From DATIUV01 sp049322755 (GTDB lineage Bacteria; Pseudomonadota; Gammaproteobacteria; Burkholderiales; UBA6910): DNA of 5,583 nt. Of the stretch, positions 1 to 5,503 are shown piece by piece. The notes under the pieces were generated by a model. The model was not told where the DNA came from and made no database searches. It saw nothing but the letters and a program-made list of their open reading frames with translations. The position numbers were made by a program, and so were the translations under genes. The stretch spans positions 1 to 5,583 of the forward strand of contig JBMOQX010000035.1 of assembly GCA_049322755.1 (NCBI GenBank). Reading direction: 5' to 3'. Position 1 is the first letter of the stretch. Each line of letters starts with the position of its first letter.

Positions 1-1380
1 GTGATCGGCAGCGGTGGCGCGGCGATGGCGGCAGCGCTGAAAGCCGTCGAGCAAGGCGCGCGCGTGACGCTGATCGAGCGGGGCATCATTGGCGGCACCT
101 GCGTCAATGTCGGCTGCGTGCCCTCCAAGATCATGATCCGCGCCGCCCACATCGCCCACCTGCGCCGCGAAAGCCCGTTCGACGAGGGGCTGCCTGCCGC
201 AGCGCCCGCCGTGCTGCGCGAACGGCTGCTCGCCCAGCAACAAGGCCGCGTCGATGAGCTGCGCCACGCCAAGTACGAAGGCATCCTGGCGAGCACCCCG
301 GCCATCACCGTGCTGCGCGGCGAGGCCCGTTTCAAGGACACGCGCACGCTGACGGTGGCGAGTGCTGACGGCGGCACGCGCGAGGTGAGCTTCGACCGCT
401 GCCTGATCGCCACCGGCGCGAGTCCCGCGATCCCGCCGATCCCCGGCCTGAAAGACACACCCTACTGGACCTCCACCGAGGCGCTGGCGAGCGACACGAT
501 CCCTAAGCGGCTGGCCGTCATCGGCTCGTCGGTGGTGGCGGTCGAGCTGGCGCAAGCCTTCGCGCGGCTGGGCAGCCAGGTCACGATCCTGGCGCGCAGC
601 ACGCTGTTCTTCCGCGAAGACCCGGCCATTGGCGAGGCTGTCACGGCCGCGTTCCGCGCCGAAGGCATCGAGGTGCTGGACCACACCCAGGCGAGCCAGG
701 TCGCCTATACGGGTGGGGAATTCGTGCTCGCCACCGGGCACGGCGAGCTGCGCGCCGACCGGCTGCTGGTCGCCACCGGCCGCGCACCGAATACGCGCGG
801 CCTGAACCTCGCGGCAGCGGGCGTCGAGGTCAACGCGCAAGGGGCCATCGTCATCGACCGCGCCATGCGAACGAGCGCGCCGCACATCTTTGCTGCCGGC
901 GACTGCACCGACCAGCCACAATTCGTCTACGTGGCGGCAGCGGCCGGTACTCGCGCGGCGATCAACATGACCGGCGGCATTGCTGAGCTGGACCTGACGG
1001 CGATGCCGGCGGTGGTGTTCACCGATCCGCAGGTGGCGACGGTGGGCTACAGCGAGGCGGAAGCGCACCACGACGGCATCGAGACCGACAGCCGTACCCT
1101 CGCGCTCGAGAACGTACCGAGGGCGCTGGCCAACTTCGACACGCGCGGCTTCATCAAGCTCGTGGCGGAAGCCGGCACGGGGCGGCTGATCGGCGTGCAG
1201 GCGGTCGCACCGGAAGCGGGCGAACTGATCCAGACAGCCGCGCTGGCGATCCGCCACCGGATGACGGTGCAGGCGCTGGCCGACCAGTTGTTCCCGTATC
1301 TCACGATGGTCGAGGGACTCAAGCTCGCGGCGCAGACCTTCAGCAAGGACGTGAAGCAACTGTCCTGCTGCGCCGGGTGA
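1..1380 (+). CDS. merA: Mercuric reductase MerA, 5' end cut by window edge
   Basis: This is a flavin disulfide oxidoreductase that uses NADPH to reduce cytoplasmic Hg(II) to volatile Hg(0), the final detoxifying step of the mer pathway. What is seen is 459 codons open from base 1, starting inside the FAD-binding GxGxxA motif (local residues 3-8). The redox-active cysteines are C34 and C39 in CVNVGCVPSK. The NADPH-binding Rossmann motif starts near residue 173 (VIGSSVVAVE). The second FAD motif AAGDCTDQPQFVYVA lies near residue 298. The C-terminal vicinal pair C456-C457 in SCCAG loads Hg(II) into the active site. Tn501 MerA has 561 residues; an offset of 102 places these cysteines exactly at 136, 141, 558 and 559, so the protein is collinear with Tn501 MerA with no internal indel. 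About 102 N-terminal residues, including the NmerA heavy-metal-binding domain, lie outside the window. The GTG at base 1 is an internal valine codon and not the start. merD follows after 17 nt. Confidence 0.97.
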   Translation: MIGSGGAAMAAALKAVEQGARVTLIERGIIGGTCVNVGCVPSKIMIRAAHIAHLRRESPFDEGLPAAAPAVLRERLLAQQQGRVDELRHAKYEGILASTPAITVLRGEARFKDTRTLTVASADGGTREVSFDRCLIATGASPAIPPIPGLKDTPYWTSTEALASDTIPKRLAVIGSSVVAVELAQAFARLGSQVTILARSTLFFREDPAIGEAVTAAFRAEGIEVLDHTQASQVAYTGGEFVLATGHGELRADRLLVATGRAPNTRGLNLAAAGVEVNAQGAIVIDRAMRTSAPHIFAAGDCTDQPQFVYVAAAAGTRAAINMTGGIAELDLTAMPAVVFTDPQVATVGYSEAEAHHDGIETDSRTLALENVPRALANFDTRGFIKLVAEAGTGRLIGVQAVAPEAGELIQTAALAIRHRMTVQALADQLFPYLTMVEGLKLAAQTFSKDVKQLSCCAG

Positions 1381-1384
1381 GGAA

Positions 1385-1393
1385 AAGGAGGTG
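1385..1393 (+). promoter_or_regulatory. Strong Shine-Dalgarno fixing the merD start
   Basis: AAGGAGGTG is close to a perfect anti-16S match and lies about 5 nt before the ATG at 1398. It rules out the longer open frame that begins with the GTG at 1377 inside the merA stop region, because that GTG has no comparable site in front of it. Confidence 0.85.
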
Positions 1394-1397
1394 TTCG

Positions 1398-1763
1398 ATG
1401 AACGCCTACACGGTGTCGCGCCTAGCCCAGGATGCCGGCGTGAGCGTGCATGTCGTCCGCGACTACCTGCTGCGCGGGTTGCTGCGTCCGGCCGCCCGCA
1501 CCGCCGGCGGCTATGGCGTGTTCGATGCGGAGGCCTTGCAGCGGCTGTGCTTCGTGCGGGCCGCCTTCGAGGCGGGGATCGGCCTGGACGTGCTGACGCG
1601 GCTGTGCCGGGCGCTGGACGCCCCGGATGCCGGTGAAGCGGCGGTGTGGCTCGCCGAGCTGCGCCAACTCGTCGAACGGCGACAGAAGGCGCTCGCGGGC
1701 CTGGAGGTGCAGTTGAGCGCGCTACGGGCCGAGGTTGCCCGGCAGGAAGGGGCGTTGCCATGA
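1398..1763 (+). CDS. merD: MerD, MerR-family mercury operon co-regulator
   Basis: MerD is a 121-residue DNA-binding protein that binds the mer operator, probably together with MerR, and helps switch the operon off once Hg(II) is gone. The N-terminus shows a MerR-type winged helix-turn-helix at about residues 4-70, with the pattern VSRLAQDAGVSVHVVRDY followed by the wing region around GGYGVFD. The C-terminal third (about residues 88-116) is rich in Leu, Ala, Arg and Glu and is predicted to form a dimerising helix or coiled coil. The Hg-binding cysteine arrangement of MerR is not evident; the cysteines seen are in LQRLCFV and LTRLCRAL, consistent with MerD not being a mercury sensor. The length is normal for the family. 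The ATG at 1398 is chosen for its strong upstream Shine-Dalgarno. The last codons overlap merE by an ATGA junction (1760-1763), which suggests translational coupling. Confidence 0.95.
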   Translation: MNAYTVSRLAQDAGVSVHVVRDYLLRGLLRPAARTAGGYGVFDAEALQRLCFVRAAFEAGIGLDVLTRLCRALDAPDAGEAAVWLAELRQLVERRQKALAGLEVQLSALRAEVARQEGALP

Positions 1764-1978
1764 ACGGCCCCGAGCGCAAACCCATCTCCGGCTACCTGTG
1801 GGTCGGACTGGCTGTGCTGACCTGCCCCTGCCACCTGCCCATCCTCGCCATCGTGCTGGCCGGTACGACCGCTGGCGCGATCCTTGGCGAGCATTGGGTC
1901 ATCGCGGCGCTCGGTTTGACCGGCTTGTTCCTTCTGTCCCTGTTGCGGGCGTTGCGGGCGTTCAGGGAAAGATCATGA
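1760..1978 (+). CDS. merE: MerE, small inner-membrane mercury transporter
   Basis: MerE is a small broad-specificity carrier for mercuric ion and methylmercury across the inner membrane. It has 72 residues with two predicted membrane helices, about residues 13-40 and 46-65. The first helix contains the family's paired cysteines C22 and C24 in the motif TCPCHLP, the expected Hg ligands. The C-terminus is basic (RALRAFRERS), so it should lie in the cytoplasm by the positive-inside rule. The start at 1760 overlaps the merD stop (ATGA) and is preceded by AGGAAGGGG at 1744-1752. A longer reading of the same frame begins at 1646, but its upstream part is out-of-frame merD sequence. The stop overlaps the start of the EAL gene in a second ATGA at 1975-1978, so merD, merE and urf2 are probably translated as a coupled series from one mer transcript. 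Confidence 0.95.
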   Translation: MNGPERKPISGYLWVGLAVLTCPCHLPILAIVLAGTTAGAILGEHWVIAALGLTGLFLLSLLRALRAFRERS

Positions 1979-2964
1979 GCGCTTCCCGGCCGGACGGATG
2001 GACGACGGCAGAGCTGGCCCACGCCGTCGAGCGCGGGCAGCTCGAACTGCACTACCAACCCATCGTCCATCTTGGCCGCGGCCGGATCGCCGGCGCGGAA
2101 GCGCTGTTGCGCTGGCGACACCCGAGCCTCGGCCTGCTGTCGCCGGGCGCGTTCCTGCCGCAGGCCGAGTCGTCCGGGCTAATGCCCGAAGTCGGCGCGT
2201 GGGCGCTTGGTGAAGCGTGCCGCCAGATGCAGCGTTGGCTGGCGTTGAATTGGCGACCGTTCCGGTTGGCCGTCAATGTGTCCGCGAGCCAGGTCGGGCC
2301 GCATTTCGGCGAGCAGGTGCAACAGGCCCTGGCCGATGCCCGCCTGCCTGCCGACCACCTGGAGATCGAGCTGACCGAATCGGTCGCGTTCGGTGATCCG
2401 GCGATCTTCCCGGTCTTCGACGCGCTGCGCGCCGTTGGCGTGCGCTTCGCCGCCGACGACTTCGGCACGGGCTATTCCTGCCTCAAACACCTGAAATGCT
2501 GCCCGATCGCCACGCTCAAGATCGACCAGTCGTTCGTGGCCGGACTCGCAAAGGATGCCCGCGACCAGACCATCGTGCGCTCTGTGATCCAGCTCGCCCA
2601 CGGGCTTGGCATGGACGTGGTGGCCGAGGGCGTCGAGACGCCGGCAAGCCTCGCGCAGTTGCGCGACGCCGACTGCGACGCGGCGCAGGGCTTCCTGTTC
2701 GCCCAACCGATGCCGGCGGCGGCCTTCGCCGGCTTTGTCACGCAATGGAAGGGGAGCGCCATGAATGCAGCCGACCAAGCCACAGTCGCCTGCTGCGTGT
2801 GCTGCAAAGAGATCCCGCTCGATGCCGCCTTCACCCCGGAAGGCGCGGAATACGTCGAGCACTTCTGCGGACTGGAGTGCTATCAGCGCTTCCAGGTCCG
2901 CGCCAAGGGAGGGGCAGAAGCCGATCTGGTACCGCCTATTAGCGACACAGATACGTCAGGTTGA
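1975..2964 (+). CDS. urf2: Urf2: EAL phosphodiesterase domain with C-terminal DUF3330 Cys-rich domain
   Basis: This is the 'urf2'/orf2 gene at the distal end of Tn21/Tn501-type mer operons, 329 residues long. Residues about 13-258 form an EAL domain, the family that hydrolyses cyclic-di-GMP to pGpG. All the signature positions are present: EALLRW (E42), NVSASQ (N101), ELTES (E132, E135), DDFGTGYS (D161, D162), LKIDQSF (K182), EGVET (E218) and AQGF (Q238). The domain should therefore be able to bind metal and catalyse, unless changes outside these motifs prevent it. Residues 263-306 hold a cysteine cluster, C273, C274, C276 and C277, then C298 and C302, with the sequence EHFCGLECYQRF. It looks like a small metal-binding fold and matches the DUF3330 type. 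No membrane segment or signal peptide is seen. The start at 1975 is set by the ATGA overlap with merE and by AGGGA at 1964-1968. The same frame is open back to 1735, but that part is merD/merE DNA read out of frame. Its function in mercury resistance is unknown. Confidence 0.9.
   Translation: MSASRPDGWTTAELAHAVERGQLELHYQPIVHLGRGRIAGAEALLRWRHPSLGLLSPGAFLPQAESSGLMPEVGAWALGEACRQMQRWLALNWRPFRLAVNVSASQVGPHFGEQVQQALADARLPADHLEIELTESVAFGDPAIFPVFDALRAVGVRFAADDFGTGYSCLKHLKCCPIATLKIDQSFVAGLAKDARDQTIVRSVIQLAHGLGMDVVAEGVETPASLAQLRDADCDAAQGFLFAQPMPAAAFAGFVTQWKGSAMNAADQATVACCVCCKEIPLDAAFTPEGAEYVEHFCGLECYQRFQVRAKGGAEADLVPPISDTDTSG
2747..2756 (+). promoter_or_regulatory. Internal Shine-Dalgarno inside urf2
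   Basis: GGAAGGGGAG is followed after 4 nt by an in-frame ATG at 2761, exactly at the linker between the EAL domain and the cysteine-rich domain. It is purine-rich and well placed for internal initiation. It could also be ordinary Trp-Lys-Gly-Ser coding sequence, because it reads in frame as W258-K259-G260-S261. Confidence 0.5.
2761..2964 (+). CDS. Possible separate DUF3330 Cys-rich small protein by internal start
   Basis: This is an alternative product nested in frame within urf2. It would be a 67-residue cytoplasmic protein starting MNAADQATV and carrying the cysteine cluster CCVCC (local residues 11-15) and C36/C40 in EHFCGLECYQRF. The spacing resembles a small zinc-ribbon or treble-clef-like metal site and could also bind Hg(II); that is inference. 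The internal ATG with a good upstream GGAAGGGGAG supports separate translation. From memory, DUF3330 proteins of about this size are annotated as free-standing genes beside mer operons. No stop codon separates it from the EAL domain here, so the full-length fusion must also be made unless translation fails upstream. The tail after the last cysteines is acidic and hydrophilic, rich in Asp, Ser, Thr and Pro. Confidence 0.4.
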   Translation: MNAADQATVACCVCCKEIPLDAAFTPEGAEYVEHFCGLECYQRFQVRAKGGAEADLVPPISDTDTSG

Positions 2965-3057
2965 AGGGCGTCAGACCTTCCTGCGATACGACTGCAATAG
3001 GTGCAAGGAGGGCGCCCACGTTTTGATTCATGATCGGAGCCACTTGCACCCCGCCTG
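2965..3057. other. Convergent intergenic junction between mer and conjugation modules
   Basis: The mer operon ends on the left and the minus-strand transfer operon ends on the right. By hand count, 68 of 120 bases from 2941 to 3060 are G or C (57%), lower than the flanking genes. The stretch holds an 8-bp inverted repeat (3000-3007 with 3043-3050), a weak 5-bp hairpin (2963-2967 with 2976-2980) and a TTTT at 3021-3024, but no stem directly followed by a T-run on either strand. A minus-strand 30-codon frame (3031 to 2939) overlaps the end of urf2; it lacks a clear ribosome binding site and I do not recognise it. No Tn21- or Tn501-type 38-bp end is seen. Confidence 0.7.
3000..3050. repeat. 8-bp inverted repeat with 35-nt spacer
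   Basis: GGTGCAAG at 3000-3007 is a perfect reverse complement of CTTGCACC at 3043-3050. The spacer contains the palindrome GGGCGCCC (3010-3017). The loop is too long for a standard intrinsic terminator. It might form a larger bidirectional structure between the converging operons, or it may be a chance match. Confidence 0.35.
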
Positions 3058-3657
3058 CTACAGCCGTTTCTGCAGGTGGCCCACCCACAGCCAGAGCGAA
3101 ACCGCTGCGAAGCACACCACCGCGAGCGCGGCGATGGCCGGCATCGGAACCGGAAGGCACAACCAGGCGACCATCGCAACGCCGACCAGGCGGAAGGAAT
3201 GCACGCCGATTTTGTGGCGGATGGGACTTTGCGAGATGAACGCCGTCTTGCGGATCTCCCGCACATAGAAGCCGTCCACCGAGGCGGCGAGGATCAGCGG
3301 AATCCCGAGAAGCCCCCACATCGTGAGCGCATGGGCACGATAGGCGATCAGGCTCGCCCACAGGAGGCTCGCATAGATCCGGTCGGTCAGCCAGCGCTCG
3401 GCGCCGCTGTCGCCCAGGCCGGCCGCCGTCCGTTCGGCATCCTTGGCCGCTCCGTTCATCGCACCCACCGTCTGCGAGAGGATCCACCGATTGGTGGATT
3501 CCCCTGCCCATGCCGACATCTGCTGCTGTTCGGCCTGCCAGGTCGCTTCCAGCACCTTGGTCGGGATCAACGCCCAGGCGGCCATGAGGCCGGCGATCAG
3601 GAGGGTGGCGATGAAGGTGGCCCATTCGCCGCGCTTCTTCTGGTCGTGATGGGACAC
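3058..3657 (-). CDS. DUF4400 conjugative-element inner-membrane protein
   Basis: This is a 199-residue integral membrane protein resembling the DUF4400 / TIGR03747 family of integrating conjugative elements, whose members sit beside traD. Four hydrophobic segments are visible: about residues 12-31, 108-126, 155-168 and 173-192. A soluble, probably periplasmic, stretch of about 75 residues lies between the first two. The loop after segment two, with SVDGFYVREIRKTAF followed by SPIRHKIG (about 126-151), is the most family-like part. The N-terminus is short and charged (SHHDQKKRGEW). The start is a GTG at 3657; the Shine-Dalgarno GAGGTGA lies within the end of traD (3668-3662) and only 4 nt separate the traD stop from this start, so translation is coupled. 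Its biochemical role is unknown. By position and topology it probably assists the coupling protein or the mating-pair formation machinery at the inner membrane. The next gene expected downstream in such operons is missing here, because the mer module begins. Confidence 0.85.
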   Translation of the reverse strand: MSHHDQKKRGEWATFIATLLIAGLMAAWALIPTKVLEATWQAEQQQMSAWAGESTNRWILSQTVGAMNGAAKDAERTAAGLGDSGAERWLTDRIYASLLWASLIAYRAHALTMWGLLGIPLILAASVDGFYVREIRKTAFISQSPIRHKIGVHSFRLVGVAMVAWLCLPVPMPAIAALAVVCFAAVSLWLWVGHLQKRL

Positions 3658-3661
3658 GGCG

Positions 3662-5464
3662 TCACCTCAAGATGGACAGCCGCCCTTTGACCGTCCTGCC
3701 CCCGGAAAGCCGGGCGAAGTAGTGGAGCGGCGCCAGCTCGCTCAAGATGGCTGGCGGTATCAGATCGGCCTCTTCTTCCGTCGCCTGCTCTTGGTAGGAC
3801 GCGGTGTAGGTGTCGTGGATGTTGGAGTCAACGTTGTGGCCGTAGCGGATCATCATGGTCCGCGCCTTGATCTTCGGGATGCCATCGGCGATGTATTTCT
3901 GCGTCTCCGCGTCGAGCACGCGGAGCGCGATCTTGTTGTTGGTATTCGCAAGCACCTGCCTGGCTTTGTTCTCGTCCCCGAGGCGGGCGGCGAAGTCGGC
4001 GAAGGTTTGGGTCGCGATGAACATGCGGAAACCGGCGCCGCGGCCCTTGTTCAACAACTGGATCGTGGGCTGGTTGATGACCTCGGCCGCCTCGTCGACG
4101 AAGACGTTGATCGGCTTCCGGGATTCCACGCCGTAGTTGTAGCGGTCGCCGGCCACCGCCGTCAGGTCGGCCAGCAGGATCGAGCCGATTGCGCTGCCCA
4201 CCGTGGCGTCGGCCAGGTTGTCGAGACCGGTGTAGAGCACCTTGTCCGATCGGATCACGCGGGCCATGTCGGTCACCTGCTTGCCGTGGCCGGGCTCGAA
4301 ATCCGGCGACAGGAGTTCCGTCAGCGGATCGCTCGTCAGCATGGACAGGATCGGGATGAGCGAGGCCACCATCTTCTGGAAGTGCTCCCGGTTGTGCTCG
4401 TAGGTCGAGATCAAGCCGTCGAGGTCCACGGACTGGGCGTCGTGGATGACGATCTCCTTGTAGAAGCTGATGTAGGCCAGGAGCTGGTTGCCCTTGTACT
4501 GCTTGACGAAGCTGCTGACCCGGGACTCCCAGTCGGGAACCTTGGTCTTGAAGTGCAGGCGCAGCGCCTTGAGAAGAAGGTCATCGGGTCCGCCCTCGAT
4601 ATAGCGCCGCAGTTGCACGAGGTTTGGGCGCTGGCCGGTGGCGATCAGGCCGTTGACGATGTCGTTGAGCACCTTCCAGCCGAAGGCCGTGAAGGGGTCG
4701 GCACCGGTTTCGGACGGGATCAGCGCCGCGATCCGGCTGGCGAGCTCCGTCTTGCGGTTCCAGTTGCGCAGCGGATCGATGCAGGCGGACTTGTCCGGGT
4801 GGGCCGGGTGGAAGTAGATGAACCGATCTGGCTGTCCGAGTGCCTCGCAGACCCGCCTGGCGTTCTCTGCGAGCCCATGATCGCCCTTCGGGTCGATGAT
4901 GATGACGGGTTCCCCCCTCACGATCGCCTGGGCGATGAGGAGATCGAACAGCCGCGTCTTGCCCACGCCCGTGGCCCCGACGATCAGCGTGTGGCCCTCC
5001 AGCATGGAAAGGTCGAGCTCGACGTCTTCCTCCTTCGCGAGGCCGTGCAGCCAGTAGGCCCCCTCCTTGTGCAGAGCGTCCTTGCCGAGTTGCGCCGCCA
5101 GCCCGCCGTTGATGAGCGCGTGCATCCGGCTCGCCTCGATGTCGGTCCACTGGAACCCTTTGCCGAGCCAAAGCGAGGTTCTCCCGTGCGCATGCCTGGC
5201 CAGGTCGATCATCCCCGGGATGTCGATGAACTGCTTTTCGGCGAGCCGAACGCGCGTCGTGTCCTGACTGCGCTTCCATGCCTGGGTGGCCCGATATGCG
5301 CCCAGTCCGGCGCACAGCAACGAGGTGGCGACGCCGAAGCGGGTCGGCACCGGCAGCGTCTTGGTGACGGCCAGGGTGAGCGCCGACGCTCCCAGCCAGG
5401 TGGCCGTCATCGGCCATTCGTAGACCTTGCGCCAAGGGTTGTCGAAGTCGTGGGTTTCGAGCAT
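3662..5464 (-). CDS. traD: Type IV coupling protein TraD (SXT/TOL-like)
   Basis: TraD is the ATPase that links the relaxase-DNA complex to the type IV secretion channel during conjugation, at the cytoplasmic face of the inner membrane. It has 600 residues. Two membrane helices lie near the N-terminus, about residues 18-36 and 43-60. The Walker A motif is GATGVGKT (163-170), the next strand ends in IIIDPKGD (188-195), Walker B is VFVDEAAEV (454-462, with D457 and E458), and an ATQ sensor-like motif IATQTFAD follows at 483-490. The N-terminal signature NPWRKVYE and the length resemble the TIGR03743 (SXT/TOL) TraD subfamily rather than the longer ICEclc-type TraD; this subfamily call is from memory of the families. 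The ATG at 5464 is the first possible start after an in-frame stop at 5506-5504. The ribosome binding site is weak (GAAG, 5471-5468), so translation may depend partly on the upstream gene. No frameshift or missing motif is seen, and the protein looks functional. Confidence 0.95.
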   Translation of the reverse strand: MLETHDFDNPWRKVYEWPMTATWLGASALTLAVTKTLPVPTRFGVATSLLCAGLGAYRATQAWKRSQDTTRVRLAEKQFIDIPGMIDLARHAHGRTSLWLGKGFQWTDIEASRMHALINGGLAAQLGKDALHKEGAYWLHGLAKEEDVELDLSMLEGHTLIVGATGVGKTRLFDLLIAQAIVRGEPVIIIDPKGDHGLAENARRVCEALGQPDRFIYFHPAHPDKSACIDPLRNWNRKTELASRIAALIPSETGADPFTAFGWKVLNDIVNGLIATGQRPNLVQLRRYIEGGPDDLLLKALRLHFKTKVPDWESRVSSFVKQYKGNQLLAYISFYKEIVIHDAQSVDLDGLISTYEHNREHFQKMVASLIPILSMLTSDPLTELLSPDFEPGHGKQVTDMARVIRSDKVLYTGLDNLADATVGSAIGSILLADLTAVAGDRYNYGVESRKPINVFVDEAAEVINQPTIQLLNKGRGAGFRMFIATQTFADFAARLGDENKARQVLANTNNKIALRVLDAETQKYIADGIPKIKARTMMIRYGHNVDSNIHDTYTASYQEQATEEEADLIPPAILSELAPLHYFARLSGGRTVKGRLSILR

Positions 5465-5503
5465 GTTCTTCGATCGCTGCGAGCAGTCGGGCGGGTCCGC
5501 CGC

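Noticed and set aside
1735..1974. N-terminal extension of the EAL gene to 1735
   Set aside because: These bases encode the end of MerD and all of MerE in other frames. The ATG at 1975, with a Shine-Dalgarno and the ATGA overlap, is the expected start and gives a collinear EAL domain.
2179..2862. A 227-codon frame on the strand opposite the EAL gene
   Set aside because: It is antisense to a clearly conserved EAL domain, has no recognisable domain or ribosome binding site, and is typical of spurious long frames in high-GC sequence.
2939..2944. TTAGCG, resembling the inner edge of a Tn21/Tn501 38-bp inverted repeat
   Set aside because: Only six bases agree; the rest of the repeat, including the terminal G-run, is absent.
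2988..2996. ACGACTGCA, which matches the inner part of the Tn5053/Tn402-type 25-bp terminal repeat as I remember it
   Set aside because: The outer 15 bases of that repeat match at only about 5 positions, so this 9-bp identity is probably chance.
3008..3028. Possible intrinsic terminator from GGGCGCCC followed by TTTT
   Set aside because: The palindrome leaves no room for a loop, so it cannot form a stable short hairpin, and the T-run has only four bases and is offset from it.
2939..3625. A 228-codon minus-strand frame over the DUF4400 gene
   Set aside because: Over 3058-3625 it is a shifted reading of the DUF4400 gene and has no membrane helices or motifs. Only its last 30 codons lie outside that gene and are discussed separately.
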